Assembly: GCA_024693065.1 (NCBI GenBank)
Contig: JAILLP010000028.1
Location: 1-39,419, forward strand
Direction: 5' to 3'
Origin: Paludibacteraceae bacterium
GTDB taxonomy: Bacteria > Bacteroidota > Bacteroidia > Bacteroidales > Paludibacteraceae
Length of the DNA: 39,419 nt
The notes under the pieces were generated by a model. It saw only the letters and a program-made list of their open reading frames with translations. It was not told the origin of the DNA and ran no database searches. Made by a program: the position numbers and the translations under genes. Positions 7,440-15,835 of this stretch are shown here, piece by piece; position 1 is the first letter of the stretch, and each line of letters starts with the position of its first letter.

Positions 7440-7630
7440 TTTATACATAAATCCCGAGGGCGTTGCCCTAGGCTATATATGTTACGCCCCTTCAGGGCTA
7501 TTCATTCCTCTTGCATCGCCTTGTCCACAGGGGTTTACACCCCAGCCTGGAGGATGTCGCCCCCAAGGGGCTCAGGAATTGCGCAACCTGCAAGAAAACA
7601 CACGTCCTTCATCTCATAATTCATAATTAA
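7440..7630. repeat. Interspersed hairpin repeat, inverted orientation
   Basis: Modules GAGGGCGTTGCCCTAGGC, CCCCTTCAGGG, CAGGGGTTTACACCCC and GCCCCCAAGGGGC, ending in CATAATTCATAATTAA. It matches the copy at 7080-7286 module by module, including the GCGCAA spacer. No credible gene. Confidence 0.75.
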
Positions 7631-7678
7631 CATGTTTTCCCCATTAGGGGATGTCTCGCGATTACTGATCTCAGGTGA

Positions 7679-7890
7679 TTAGGACTGCGATTCAGTCCTA
7701 AGGGGATGCCGGTTGCCCGGCGCGTCGTGTAATAAAGGCTTTTTAGCCTGATGACCTTTCGGCCATTTCATATATAACACTCAAAGTATTCTGAAAAAGG
7801 GGAGACCACTTATCCCAAGCAGTCTCACCCTAGACATACTTTGTAAGTTTACATTCAGTGTTAATGTGTAATACTTGAATATAGTAAAAA
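7679..7890. repeat. Long direct repeat, first copy (hairpin cluster plus small RNA B)
   Basis: About 210 bases nearly identical to 8164-8370. It holds three small hairpins (GGACTGCGATTCAGTCC, GCCGGTTGCCCGGC, AGGCTTTTTAGCCT), then the whole small RNA copy B. Copy A has only the RNA part. Confidence 0.85.
7794..7872 (-). ncRNA. Candidate small RNA, copy B
   Basis: Same layout as copy A on the minus strand: start about 7872, conserved body (ACATTAACACTGAATGTAAAC...), and terminator stem GGGTGAGAC / GTCTCCCC with a single bulge (7822-7830 with 7799-7806) followed by five Ts. Compared with copy A, both arms of the stem have changed while pairing is kept, and the inner stem is CTTG/TAAG (G-U) where copy A has CTTG/CAAG (G-C). 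This supports selection on RNA structure. Confidence 0.62.
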
Positions 7891-7907
7891 CGATTGGTTC
7901 CTGCAAA
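7876..7907 (-). promoter_or_regulatory. Promoter of small RNA copy B
   Basis: Minus strand TTTG (7904-7907), 20-base spacer, TATATTCA (7876-7883). Confidence 0.6.
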
Positions 7908-8163
7908 TTTTCAGCGCGTTTTTTTCACATAAGAGTACAAATTCATCCTCCACATCCAACATGAGGCAGAAAACGCGAATAAAGGGCTAAAAAATCAATA
8001 TAGGAGCATCCCCACCAACCACAGGGGATAGCAGGAAGGCGATCAGGACAAAACACAAGCGTCGATTTTCCCACCTGCAAGGCAGATCCATGCGAAGGGG
8101 AAAAACTTCCCGCTCACCTCGGGAATCGGCCTAAGGCCAATCCATTCATCTATTTCGTCGGAA

Positions 8164-8370
8164 TTAGGACTGCGATTCAGTCCTAAGGGGGTGCCGGTTG
8201 CCCGGCGTGTCGTAAAGGCTTTTCAGCCTGATGACCTTTCGGCCATATCATATAATCATTCAAAGTGTCTTAAAATGGGGAGACCACTTATCCCAAGCAG
8301 TCTCACCCTAGACATACTTTGTAAATTTACATTCAGTGTTAATGTGTAACGATATGAATATAGCAAAAAA
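8164..8370. repeat. Long direct repeat, second copy (hairpin cluster plus small RNA C)
   Basis: Second copy of 7679-7890, about 480 bases downstream and in the same orientation. It has the same GGACTG and GCCGG hairpins and a slightly shortened linker (GTCGTAAAGG where the first copy has GTCGTGTAATAAAGG). The stretch between the two copies (7908-8160) is AT-rich sequence without a gene. Confidence 0.85.
8273..8351 (-). ncRNA. Candidate small RNA, copy C
   Basis: Minus strand; start about 8351, body nearly identical to copy B, including the palindrome TGTAAATTTACA. Terminator stem GGGTGAGAC / GTCTCCCC (8300-8308 with 8277-8284), then ATTTTA, a shorter T tail than in copies A and B. It is the most upstream of three minus-strand copies that lie in series ahead of the lichenase gene. 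Confidence 0.6.
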
Positions 8371-8386
8371 GAACCGTCCGCGCAAA
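8355..8386 (-). promoter_or_regulatory. Promoter of small RNA copy C
   Basis: Minus strand TTTG (8383-8386), 20-base spacer, TATATTCA (8355-8362). The spacer sequence differs from those of copies A and B while the boxes and spacing are kept. Confidence 0.6.
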
Positions 8387-8489
8387 TTTTCAGGCGAAAA
8401 AAAACGCGTCGGAGATCATTATCAACAGTGGGAAGAAAGAAAAATCAATGAAAAGGAGAAACGACGGCAGGGCGGAGAATTATGAATTT

Positions 8490-8752
8490 TGAAACGATAG
8501 TTCGACGGAGTCAATTTTGAATTTTGAATTATGAGTTCGACGCGGTCAATTAAGAGTTGAAGGATATGCGTTTTCTTACATGATGCACAAACCCTAAGCC
8601 CCTTCGGGGCGGTATCCCCCAGGCAGGGGTGTTAACCCCTGTGTATAAGGCGATGCATGCGGATATAGCCCTGAAGGGGCGAAACATAGATAATTTTGAA
8701 ACGTTAGTTCGACGTAGTCAATTATGAGTTCGAGACATGGTCAATTATTAAT
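8490..8752. repeat. Full-length interspersed mosaic repeat
   Basis: One of the most complete copies: GTTCGACG-type motif with AATTATGA spacer, an ATGCGTTTTCTTACATGATGC linker, GCCCCTTCGGGGC, CCCCCAGGCAGGGG, GGGGTGTTAACCCC, GCCCTGAAGGGGC, then a second ACGTTAGTTCGACGTAGTC motif. The region 8387-8952 otherwise holds only AT-rich sequence and the 5' region of the next gene. Confidence 0.75.
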
Positions 8753-8952
8753 CGGGAGGTGTACTTATGGGAGGATCATTTCCTTGATAATTTTCACACA
8801 TTTTAAGTAATACACAACAAAATATTGGAGGAATGCATTGGAAAAGGAAATAATATGCCTAACTTTGAGTTGTGTGACCCAAGAGAGACATACAAAAAAG
8901 ACTCAATACTTAAAAACAGTAATATTTGTTTAACATTTAATCTAAAAAGAAA

Positions 8953-9453
8953 ATGAAAAAGAATTTTTTCAAATGGGCAGTCTTGTTTACTGCTTTGGCT
9001 ACGGCCTTGACATTCGCTTCCTGTGGTGACGACGAGGAGGAGGAGAACAACGATGGAAATAAAGAGCAAGTCAACGGAGACGATGAGGTTGTACCATCTT
9101 TCCAATTCTTGGACAACTCCATTGAGGTGAAGGCTGGCGACGTAATCCTTTACAGCAAGGTGGAGAAAGGCACAATCACCAATGAATACGAAGAGTTCAC
9201 TGTCGTATCCGCAACTGCTGGCGAGGTAGTTCTCAAGATCAACGGCAAACAAGTGACTTTGAGCGACGCAGGTGCTTCTTACTTGAGCGAGGACTTCCAA
9301 GAGTGGAAGACTGCAGACGCAAAAGCCGCTCCTGCAAAAGTGCTTTTGTGCTTGAAGGGCAACCAAACGAACACCATCATCATCGATGGCACGCTTGCAG
9401 GAAACACTACTATCAGCGGAGGCGCGACTCCAACTTATTTCAGAAAGAAATAA
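8953..9453 (+). CDS. Small acidic lipoprotein, unknown function
   Basis: 166 residues. Lipoprotein signal peptide (LTFASC, Cys24), followed by a strongly acidic Asn/Asp/Glu linker to about residue 46. Acidic residues right after the lipidated Cys are the export signal of surface lipoproteins in this phylum, so an outer-leaflet location is likely. The rest (about 50-166) is predicted beta-rich, with alternating hydrophobic strands (IEVKAGDVILYSKVEKG, EVVLKINGKQVTL) and no motif I recognise. It is a single gene with its own strong terminator at 9468-9505, between two polysaccharide-degrading enzymes. A role in glycan binding is possible but not shown by the sequence. Confidence 0.85.
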   Translation: MKKNFFKWAVLFTALATALTFASCGDDEEEENNDGNKEQVNGDDEVVPSFQFLDNSIEVKAGDVILYSKVEKGTITNEYEEFTVVSATAGEVVLKINGKQVTLSDAGASYLSEDFQEWKTADAKAAPAKVLLCLKGNQTNTIIIDGTLAGNTTISGGATPTYFRKK

Positions 9454-9467
9454 TCCAATTGATAGAT

Positions 9468-9505
9468 AAAAAAATCCCTGGCCAACTCGGTCAGGGATTT
9501 TTTTT
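9468..9505. terminator. Bidirectional terminator
   Basis: Stem AAAAAATCCCTGGCC / GGTCAGGGATTTTTT with a five-base loop and T-runs in both directions. It serves the lipoprotein gene ending at 9453 and the pectinase gene ending at 9570. Confidence 0.9.
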
Positions 9506-9569
9506 GCGGAACATAGTTCCAATTGCTCACATCAATACACATAGATTTATCAGATGGTCAGGCAATCTA

Positions 9570-12443
9570 TCATTTGCCTAACCAATATATTCTACCATTC
9601 TTAATGAAGAGGGAACCCGGCATCGGATTCTCCACCGGTCTACCGCTCAAATCATAGCGTAAACCATCCCCCTGCTCATCCGACATGCGCGCATCCGCGA
9701 CACCCGTCTGTAAAGGTTCGTTGTCGAGCAACGTGAACGCCTCGGACGAAGGGCCCAAACCTCCCATTCTGTTGGCGGCCCGCACCGTAAAGCGGTCCTG
9801 TTCGGAAGTGCCGGAAGGGATCTCAAACGAGTTGGTCGCCACATTCGTCACATAGACGTCGTTCTTGAATACCACATAGCAAAGCGCAGAATCATTGTCC
9901 ACCCAGCGCAGGACGCCCGCCTTCATGGCCACCTGCGGAGCGGAAACCAACCTCGCCTCCTCATCGGGATGCCAGTTGTCGCTACCCGACAAGACATTCC
10001 GCAGGGTATACTTCGAAGCATCCGCATCAGAGAGGACAGGGTTGAGGTAGGCTGTATTACCGTTCTTCTCGTAATAGGAACGTCTGTTGGAGAGGTTCAC
10101 AGCATTGCCATACGCGTCACGGCTGTTATACTCCGCGAAGAGGACCGGCATCACATCATTGATAGGGTTGCCCCAAGCGGCATCCGTCGGGAGGCGCTTC
10201 ATCGTCGTATTCAGATAGACGGCACGGGGTGATTTGTTCCACGCCCTACCCAGCGTATAGTTTTTGTTCGAGATATCATACCCGTCGATGGTGCAATCGT
10301 GGAAGACGTAGCCCCACTGACCCGTACCGGCAGGCGCCGCGATGCAATCACCCGAGCGGTTCTCCAAGAAAAGCAGGCAACGCTCGAAGAAGACGTCACT
10401 ACCTCCGCAGATGAAATCGACCGTGCCGTGGATTTCACCCTCCTCCCAATAGATACGGCCGGAGGTGTTGTTCGAGTAGTAGGTATCCTGTGTGCTCAGC
10501 AGGCGCACCCGCTTGTATATATTGCGGTCGCCCTTGTCCTGCAGCGCCACAAAACGGTTCGCCTTGGCATTCGGATCGTTATAGGCGCGGTTCTGTAGCG
10601 TCAAATCCTGGAAGTACATGTTCTTGGCGGAGGTGTTTAGGCAGAGCGTAGCCGTCACGCTGATGCCCTCCGACTGCGCCGCATTGTAGAGCGTCACGCC
10701 CTGCGTGCTCTGTCCGATGAAAGAGACGTTGGCCTTACCGAAAGAGGTCTTCTGGTTCTCATCACCCGTCAGTCTGCCGAGGTCATACTCCCCGTTCGGG
10801 AAGAAGATGATGAAGCGGGAGGAGGAAGAAGCCTCCGCGGCAGCCTTAGCGGCGGCGAAGTCACCGTCGACACCCACCACGAAATCATACTTCACATGCT
10901 GGGCGGTAGGGGAAGGATTGTATAGATCGTCACCCGTGCTCGTCGTGTCGCCCGACGGACCCTGTTGTTGAGGCAGGTCGCAAGAGATGGTAGAGGCATC
11001 GTTCAAGGCATCCGCCACACCGTCCGCCATCATCTCGCAGACCAGCGAGTTCATGTATATCTCTAGATTCGTGTAGCCACTGCCATCCGAAGCGAGGCTC
11101 GCACCATCCGAAACGTCATCAGGGTTCAAACCATAGGTGGATTCCCACTCGTCTGGCATACCGTCACCGTCGGAGTCCGTCGGGGCAGGTGCGGAGGCAA
11201 GTTCAGGCCAGCCACCCACATCCGAGGTCTTATCGATGATACCCAAGCCACCCAAGACAGAGCCCTTGGCGGTATAGGAACGTCTCCTCGTATCGTCCAC
11301 CACACGGGCATCCACCGCATCACGGTGCAGAGAAGCGCCCGCATACTTCAGGACCTTCTCGTAGGCGACATCCGCCCTTTGGGTAGAGACAGGAGTGACC
11401 GCATACTCCACATTGGAGCGCACGGAGTTCTGGTTCATGGAACCATTGTTGGAGTTATTGATGTCGAAACCATTCCAGTCCCAGCCGTTGCCCTTGTCCT
11501 CCATGTAATTGCCGCTCACGAAGAAGTGTCCATAGACACCCTGTGACTGGCTGTTCTTGCCATCGTCCGCCCACACTTCGAAGATACGGTACTTGATAGA
11601 AGACTTCGTGGCGGGACCAGACTTGTAGTAATTATTCACGAAGTTATAGCTACCCCCTTCGCCCGCATAACCGCTGTTCGTCGCTCCCCAGTTGTAGAAG
11701 ACATTATTGCGGAGGTCCACCAGCTCATTGCCCGCCTCGTTCGAGTAGCGGCTACCGCAGAGGCGGGGCGTACGGCTGTCATGGTGGGCCACTAGGTTAT
11801 GATGGAACGAAGCGCCCTTTCCGCCCCATATTCCGCCATAGCCATGGTATCCCTTCGGGTGGATGGAACCACGCAGGCTCTCGGCCACCAGGCACCACTG
11901 CATCGTGAAGTTCGTATTGTCGTAGAAGGAGGCGCACTCATCCGTGCACCAGCTCATGGAACAATGATCAAGGATGATATTCTTCTGCCTGCGGCCCCAT
12001 ATCGCATCCCTATCCAGGGTGACAGAGCCGTCGCTGTTCACGTCAGGCTTATCCGTGCCCAAGCGGAAACGAATGAAGCGTATGATCACGTTATCCGCCC
12101 CGATGTAGGTCTCGTAGTTTTTCAGGCAGATACCATCACCCGGGGCAGTCTGTCCCGCAATGGTCAAGTCACCATTGGAGATCTTCAGGCGAGAAGTCAG
12201 TTCGATCGTGCCCGAAACATCGAAGACGATTGTCCTAGCGCCCGACTGGTTGACCGCATAGCGCAACGTGCCCTTCGAGCCGTCATCCGCCAAAGAAGTC
12301 ACATGATAAACCTTACCCCCACGTCCGCCCGTGACGTACATGCCGAAGCCCTCGGCGCCAGGGAAGGCAGGCGTGGCGGAGATGAGATCCGCACACCACA
12401 AGGTAAAAAGGAATGGTAATACTACCCTAAAAACATTTTTCAT
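9570..12443 (-). CDS. Secreted pectate lyase (PL1) - pectin methylesterase (CE8) fusion
   Basis: 957 residues. Signal peptide to about Ala23. PL1 parallel beta-helix at about 25-420: opening FPGAEGFGMYVTGGRGG, core DHCSMSWCTDE, and HHDSRTPRL with the probable catalytic Arg. A Ca-binding type linker follows (DSDGDGMPDEWE, about 432-445). The CE8 pectinesterase domain at about 520-830 has the full catalytic set: Q in ALQDKGD, QD in STQDTYY, D in GTVDFICGG and R in LGRAW. After that come an Ig/Fn3-like strand region (about 850-915) and a short C-terminal motif YDLSGRPV...FIKNGRIYWLGK. It should demethylate pectin and cleave the product. The C-terminal motif also ends the gene at 23330 and may direct secretion. 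It lies 122 bases downstream of the GH30 gene and is probably co-expressed with it. Confidence 0.93.
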   Translation of the reverse strand: MKNVFRVVLPFLFTLWCADLISATPAFPGAEGFGMYVTGGRGGKVYHVTSLADDGSKGTLRYAVNQSGARTIVFDVSGTIELTSRLKISNGDLTIAGQTAPGDGICLKNYETYIGADNVIIRFIRFRLGTDKPDVNSDGSVTLDRDAIWGRRQKNIILDHCSMSWCTDECASFYDNTNFTMQWCLVAESLRGSIHPKGYHGYGGIWGGKGASFHHNLVAHHDSRTPRLCGSRYSNEAGNELVDLRNNVFYNWGATNSGYAGEGGSYNFVNNYYKSGPATKSSIKYRIFEVWADDGKNSQSQGVYGHFFVSGNYMEDKGNGWDWNGFDINNSNNGSMNQNSVRSNVEYAVTPVSTQRADVAYEKVLKYAGASLHRDAVDARVVDDTRRRSYTAKGSVLGGLGIIDKTSDVGGWPELASAPAPTDSDGDGMPDEWESTYGLNPDDVSDGASLASDGSGYTNLEIYMNSLVCEMMADGVADALNDASTISCDLPQQQGPSGDTTSTGDDLYNPSPTAQHVKYDFVVGVDGDFAAAKAAAEASSSSRFIIFFPNGEYDLGRLTGDENQKTSFGKANVSFIGQSTQGVTLYNAAQSEGISVTATLCLNTSAKNMYFQDLTLQNRAYNDPNAKANRFVALQDKGDRNIYKRVRLLSTQDTYYSNNTSGRIYWEEGEIHGTVDFICGGSDVFFERCLLFLENRSGDCIAAPAGTGQWGYVFHDCTIDGYDISNKNYTLGRAWNKSPRAVYLNTTMKRLPTDAAWGNPINDVMPVLFAEYNSRDAYGNAVNLSNRRSYYEKNGNTAYLNPVLSDADASKYTLRNVLSGSDNWHPDEEARLVSAPQVAMKAGVLRWVDNDSALCYVVFKNDVYVTNVATNSFEIPSGTSEQDRFTVRAANRMGGLGPSSEAFTLLDNEPLQTGVADARMSDEQGDGLRYDLSGRPVENPMPGSLFIKNGRIYWLGK

Positions 12444-12565
12444 TTCAAGACATATTACGTTTCACATTCAAGCGGACCAATCGATCCACGAATGCAAAAG
12501 AAGGCCTTTTCTATTGTAAAAAGAAAGAAATAATCGTCAAACGATTGTAAAAAAGCGTCAAGGGG

Positions 12566-15208
12566 TCACTCCACCACCATTTTGACGGTTTTGTATATGT
12601 CCTTGCCACGAATCTGCAACAAATAAACACCACACTCCAACGCATCCACGTCAAAGGAGTTGGCTCCAGGAAGAAGGACAATGCTGTTTCCGCCGACTAC
12701 CCTACCCGACATATCCGAGATCATCGCATAGCAGTTCACCTCGTAAGAGATATCCGAGAAGACGGACACCACACCATCCTGATATGAAACGGAGAAGTGA
12801 GACGAAGACGGAACATCCTCGGAAGAATTGGTATCCGGTTTATTAAAGACGAGACGTCCGCTATCGCTGGCAACAGGTCCGTATTCACCCACCGTGGAGA
12901 TCTCATAAATGAACGTGCCCACCGTATCGGACTTTCCTGAGATAGTCGCACAGAACGACGAATCGTCGATCGACACATTGATTCCGCGCGGACGGATCGG
13001 GTTCCAATCCACCTCGACGGTAGAAGCGTTCTCCCAATGGAAGACAAGCGGGTTGATGGAATCATTCGTCGTAAGCACCTGAACCGTATCGTGGGAAACC
13101 GACCTCGTCAACACCGGACGAGGCGCATCGACGATGAGCATACCTTCGCCGGAGAGGTATTCAGGGAAATCCTCCGCATAGTAGACACCGCCGTAGATAT
13201 TATCAGGACCGATCATCGCGGATTTCACCTCGATCGTGCCATTCAGGACAACATTGCCATTATCACCGATATAGAGATGGCGGGTAACCGCATCGCAATC
13301 CACATACATCGTACCCAGCACCACATCGATGCCGGCGGCGCCCAACGCTTTATCATCCTCAAGGCGGAACACACCGCCCGAGACAATCCAACCACCCTCG
13401 AAGGCAGAGGCGTCCACATGAGGCACCAACGTGTCCGTACCGATCTTCACCAAGTATTCCGAACCCTTAATCGCACCGTTCAAGACCATCAAGGCACTTG
13501 TATCAAGCGACATGACACCAATGGTTGTCTGCGCATTCACGAAGAGAGTATCCACCGTAAGGCTGCAATGCGTCTTCGTCGAGAGACCGCCACCATTCGA
13601 AACAATCTGTCCCAGATGATAATCCGCACTATCCAAGTAGATGACAGCGCCATTCTCTATAATAACAGGAGAAGGGGCATCTATGTCTGCGGGCAATGAA
13701 ACCATTCCCCTGCTGACCACAGCCGTATCATGACGGGAAGGCACACCCTCCGGCATCCATGAGACTGGATTATTCCAAGAAGAAAGCGTGTCAGACCCGA
13801 AGATATACTTGGTACTCTTAGGCGTATAAGCGATGGTCGTGATGCTATTGGCAGGCAAGGAGACCACATCCAAAGAGTCGTAGACGCCCAGCACCTCGCT
13901 CCATTTTTTGTTCGGCACATCAGTCTGGACCACCGTAGCCCTGCAATGTTCAGGGAAGAAGGAGCATTCGAGCGACTTGCCGCTCCTGCCCTTGTTCACC
14001 AAGATGACGGTATACTCATCATCGTCAGGGTTTCTGAAGGCGGTGATCAACACATCCGCGTCGGAGGATGTGGCGTACAAGAGTTTCCAGCCACGCTTCA
14101 CGAATTTGGAGAAGTGGCGCAAAGCATGGTAATCACCATTCACACGATAACCGCCCTCGATATTCTGGTACTCCCCGTCGACCAGCAACGTATCGATGTT
14201 GATGCAGGCATCACCCTTGTCACCCCATATCAAGTTCCAATGGGTGTAGGAAGTGACATGGTTGACGGTGAAAGCCAGCGACATGAACCAAGCCGTGTAG
14301 ATAGGGTCCATCTCGACAGGGTCCCTCAACGGGCTGTTCTCCGTCATGAATAAAGGTTTGTTTTCCTTAGAGTATGTATCGTAGAGGCTACTCATCGCCT
14401 CTTTGAAATCATCAGGATAGGCATAGCGTTGCTCTATCGCCTCATGTTCCTTCCTACCACTGTGGTAATAGTGGAACGAATAGGCGGAAAGCAACTTCTT
14501 GTCCGCCTTGTTGAGGTAGTTCTGCACACGGTCCCAACCGATGCCCAGCACCTCAGGTCCGATAATCATCGGCGGGTTCTCCAGAGAGTTGATGGCCTTG
14601 GCGGCGGCGGTCAGGCACTTCGCATAGGAAGCGACCCCATTGGTGCTCTCATCCGGTTCGAGCTCCATACCATAATAGGAAGGGTTGCAATCCACCTCGT
14701 TCTGCAGGCTCACGTAGTCCGGGTAAATGCCCACGGCACGGTACTGCTCCAACGAGCGCTTCCACCATGCGCCGAACTGGTCATACAGGAAACTGCCATT
14801 CGCCCACTTCAAGGAGCTGTGTCCGTTTCCGTCCGTACCCTTCATGTCATTGTTAGACTTCAACGAAGCTGGCGGAGACCATGATGTGAGGTTCAGATAG
14901 AAATCATCGCCCAGACGTTTCTTGGCGGCCGCATAGATGAGGGAGTCCAACGTCAGGTCGGCATCCTCCTCCTGCGCCCAGTTACCCATTCTCAGTGCGC
15001 TGAGGCCCAAGCCATTGAAAACAGTATCATAGAGTTCCTCGCACTTTTCATGCTTGGCGATCCAATCCAAATAGTAGACAATACCGCCTCCGATTCCATC
15101 AACAGACTGATAAGTCGTCGATGGCCTCACATCCATGGTGACAGCCGCCCGAGCAGGCGAAAGCGCCACACATAGCAAGAATATTAGTATCGTCTTAGTT
15201 GTTTTCAT
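12566..15208 (-). CDS. GH30-family xylanase-type glycoside hydrolase with T9SS C-terminal domain
   Basis: 880 residues. Signal peptide to about Ala21. GH30 (beta/alpha)8 barrel with beta side domain at about 24-465: YQSVDGIGGG opening, LRMGNWAQ, SWSPPASLKSNN, acid/base E171 in SLQNEVD and nucleophile E290 in FMTENSP. The motifs fit the bacterial endoxylanase side of the family (glucuronoxylanase-like). Exact specificity is not settled, and I cannot place the Arg that binds glucuronate. Residues about 470-690 form repeated beta strands like a passenger beta-helix. After that come Ig-like strands and, from about 810, a type A T9SS sorting domain (MISDMSGRVV...GVYLLQI...KTVKMVVE). It is therefore exported through the type IX system and anchored at or released from the surface. 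Its 5' region has a promoter-like box and a hairpin. Confidence 0.9.
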   Translation of the reverse strand: MKTTKTILIFLLCVALSPARAAVTMDVRPSTTYQSVDGIGGGIVYYLDWIAKHEKCEELYDTVFNGLGLSALRMGNWAQEEDADLTLDSLIYAAAKKRLGDDFYLNLTSWSPPASLKSNNDMKGTDGNGHSSLKWANGSFLYDQFGAWWKRSLEQYRAVGIYPDYVSLQNEVDCNPSYYGMELEPDESTNGVASYAKCLTAAAKAINSLENPPMIIGPEVLGIGWDRVQNYLNKADKKLLSAYSFHYYHSGRKEHEAIEQRYAYPDDFKEAMSSLYDTYSKENKPLFMTENSPLRDPVEMDPIYTAWFMSLAFTVNHVTSYTHWNLIWGDKGDACINIDTLLVDGEYQNIEGGYRVNGDYHALRHFSKFVKRGWKLLYATSSDADVLITAFRNPDDDEYTVILVNKGRSGKSLECSFFPEHCRATVVQTDVPNKKWSEVLGVYDSLDVVSLPANSITTIAYTPKSTKYIFGSDTLSSWNNPVSWMPEGVPSRHDTAVVSRGMVSLPADIDAPSPVIIENGAVIYLDSADYHLGQIVSNGGGLSTKTHCSLTVDTLFVNAQTTIGVMSLDTSALMVLNGAIKGSEYLVKIGTDTLVPHVDASAFEGGWIVSGGVFRLEDDKALGAAGIDVVLGTMYVDCDAVTRHLYIGDNGNVVLNGTIEVKSAMIGPDNIYGGVYYAEDFPEYLSGEGMLIVDAPRPVLTRSVSHDTVQVLTTNDSINPLVFHWENASTVEVDWNPIRPRGINVSIDDSSFCATISGKSDTVGTFIYEISTVGEYGPVASDSGRLVFNKPDTNSSEDVPSSSHFSVSYQDGVVSVFSDISYEVNCYAMISDMSGRVVGGNSIVLLPGANSFDVDALECGVYLLQIRGKDIYKTVKMVVE

Positions 15209-15235
15209 TTCTGCTCATATATGGTCTTCAACCGC

Positions 15236-15243
15236 CAAATATA
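15236..15243 (-). promoter_or_regulatory. -7 box TATATTTG upstream of the GH30 gene
   Basis: Perfect TAnnTTTG on the minus strand, 27 bases before the ATG at 15208. A TTTG lies 25 bases farther upstream, wider than the usual 18-21. Confidence 0.45.
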
Positions 15244-15284
15244 TAATAAATACCAATACATTGTATCACAAAGAGATAAAAAAT

Positions 15285-15324
15285 AAAGGCTTCTCCCAAG
15301 GTTTATGAAACGGAGAAGCCTTTT
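15285..15324 (-). terminator. Hairpin with T-rich tail in front of the GH30 gene
   Basis: Stem AAAGGCTTCTCC / GGAGAAGCCTTT with a 15-base loop, followed on the minus strand by TTTATTTTTTAT. No gene ends upstream of it on this strand, so it is either the end of a small RNA or an attenuator in a long GH30 leader. The upstream sequence (TTACATTAATAC..., about 40 bases to the stem) resembles the small RNA copies at 7287-8351 in layout, but its promoter match is poor. Confidence 0.5.
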
Positions 15325-15554
15325 CGATTGTCAATTAATGAGCAGACTATTGTATTAATGTAAGCATATATGTCTAATTGTTCCAGCATCGTCAGAAACT
15401 CATTCCGAAAACACCTGCGATTTTTTTTCGCACCGTTCAGTCCCTTCCGACAACATTGCAAATATAGACGTAGAATGCTAGAAAAACTTGCACTTATTCG
15501 GCAATTAGTGGTAGAAAATCGGCGGAAGAATTCAAAAAAGTGCGATTCCACCGA

Positions 15555-15835
15555 GAATTTTAAGAATTAAGAGTTAAAAGTTAAGAATTATGAAACGATA
15601 GTTCGACGTAGTCAATTTTGAATTATGAAACGGCGGTTCGGCGTAGTCAATTAAGAAATGAAGGGAGTGCATTCCCTTACGTGCCGCGCATAACTAAGCC
15701 CTGAAAAGGGGATCCATTATATAGCCCAGGGCGATGCCATGGGGACTCGTGAATATCCATCCGGTTCGTTGTCCGCCCTGAAAGGGCACAACATATATAG
15801 CCCAGGGCATCGCCCTGGGGAATTATGAATTTTGA
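15555..15835. repeat. Interspersed mosaic repeat
   Basis: AATTAAGAGTTAAAAG spacers, two GTTCGACGTAGTC / GTTCGGCGTAGTC motifs, an ATGCGT-like linker and GCCCTGAAAGGGC and CCCAGGGCATCGCCCTGGG palindromes, with a diverged CCCAGGGCGATGCCATGGG. The gap 15325-15554 is AT-rich and holds no gene. Confidence 0.75.

Noticed and set aside
7411-7626. Small open frame of 71 codons inside the gene desert
   Set aside because: It is translated mosaic-repeat sequence (Pro/Gly-rich from the palindromes) and does not keep frame between repeat copies.
7294-8308. The three hairpins as simple terminators of protein genes
   Set aside because: No minus-strand coding gene ends before any of them within the 2-kb gap, and each has its own promoter about 70 bases upstream.
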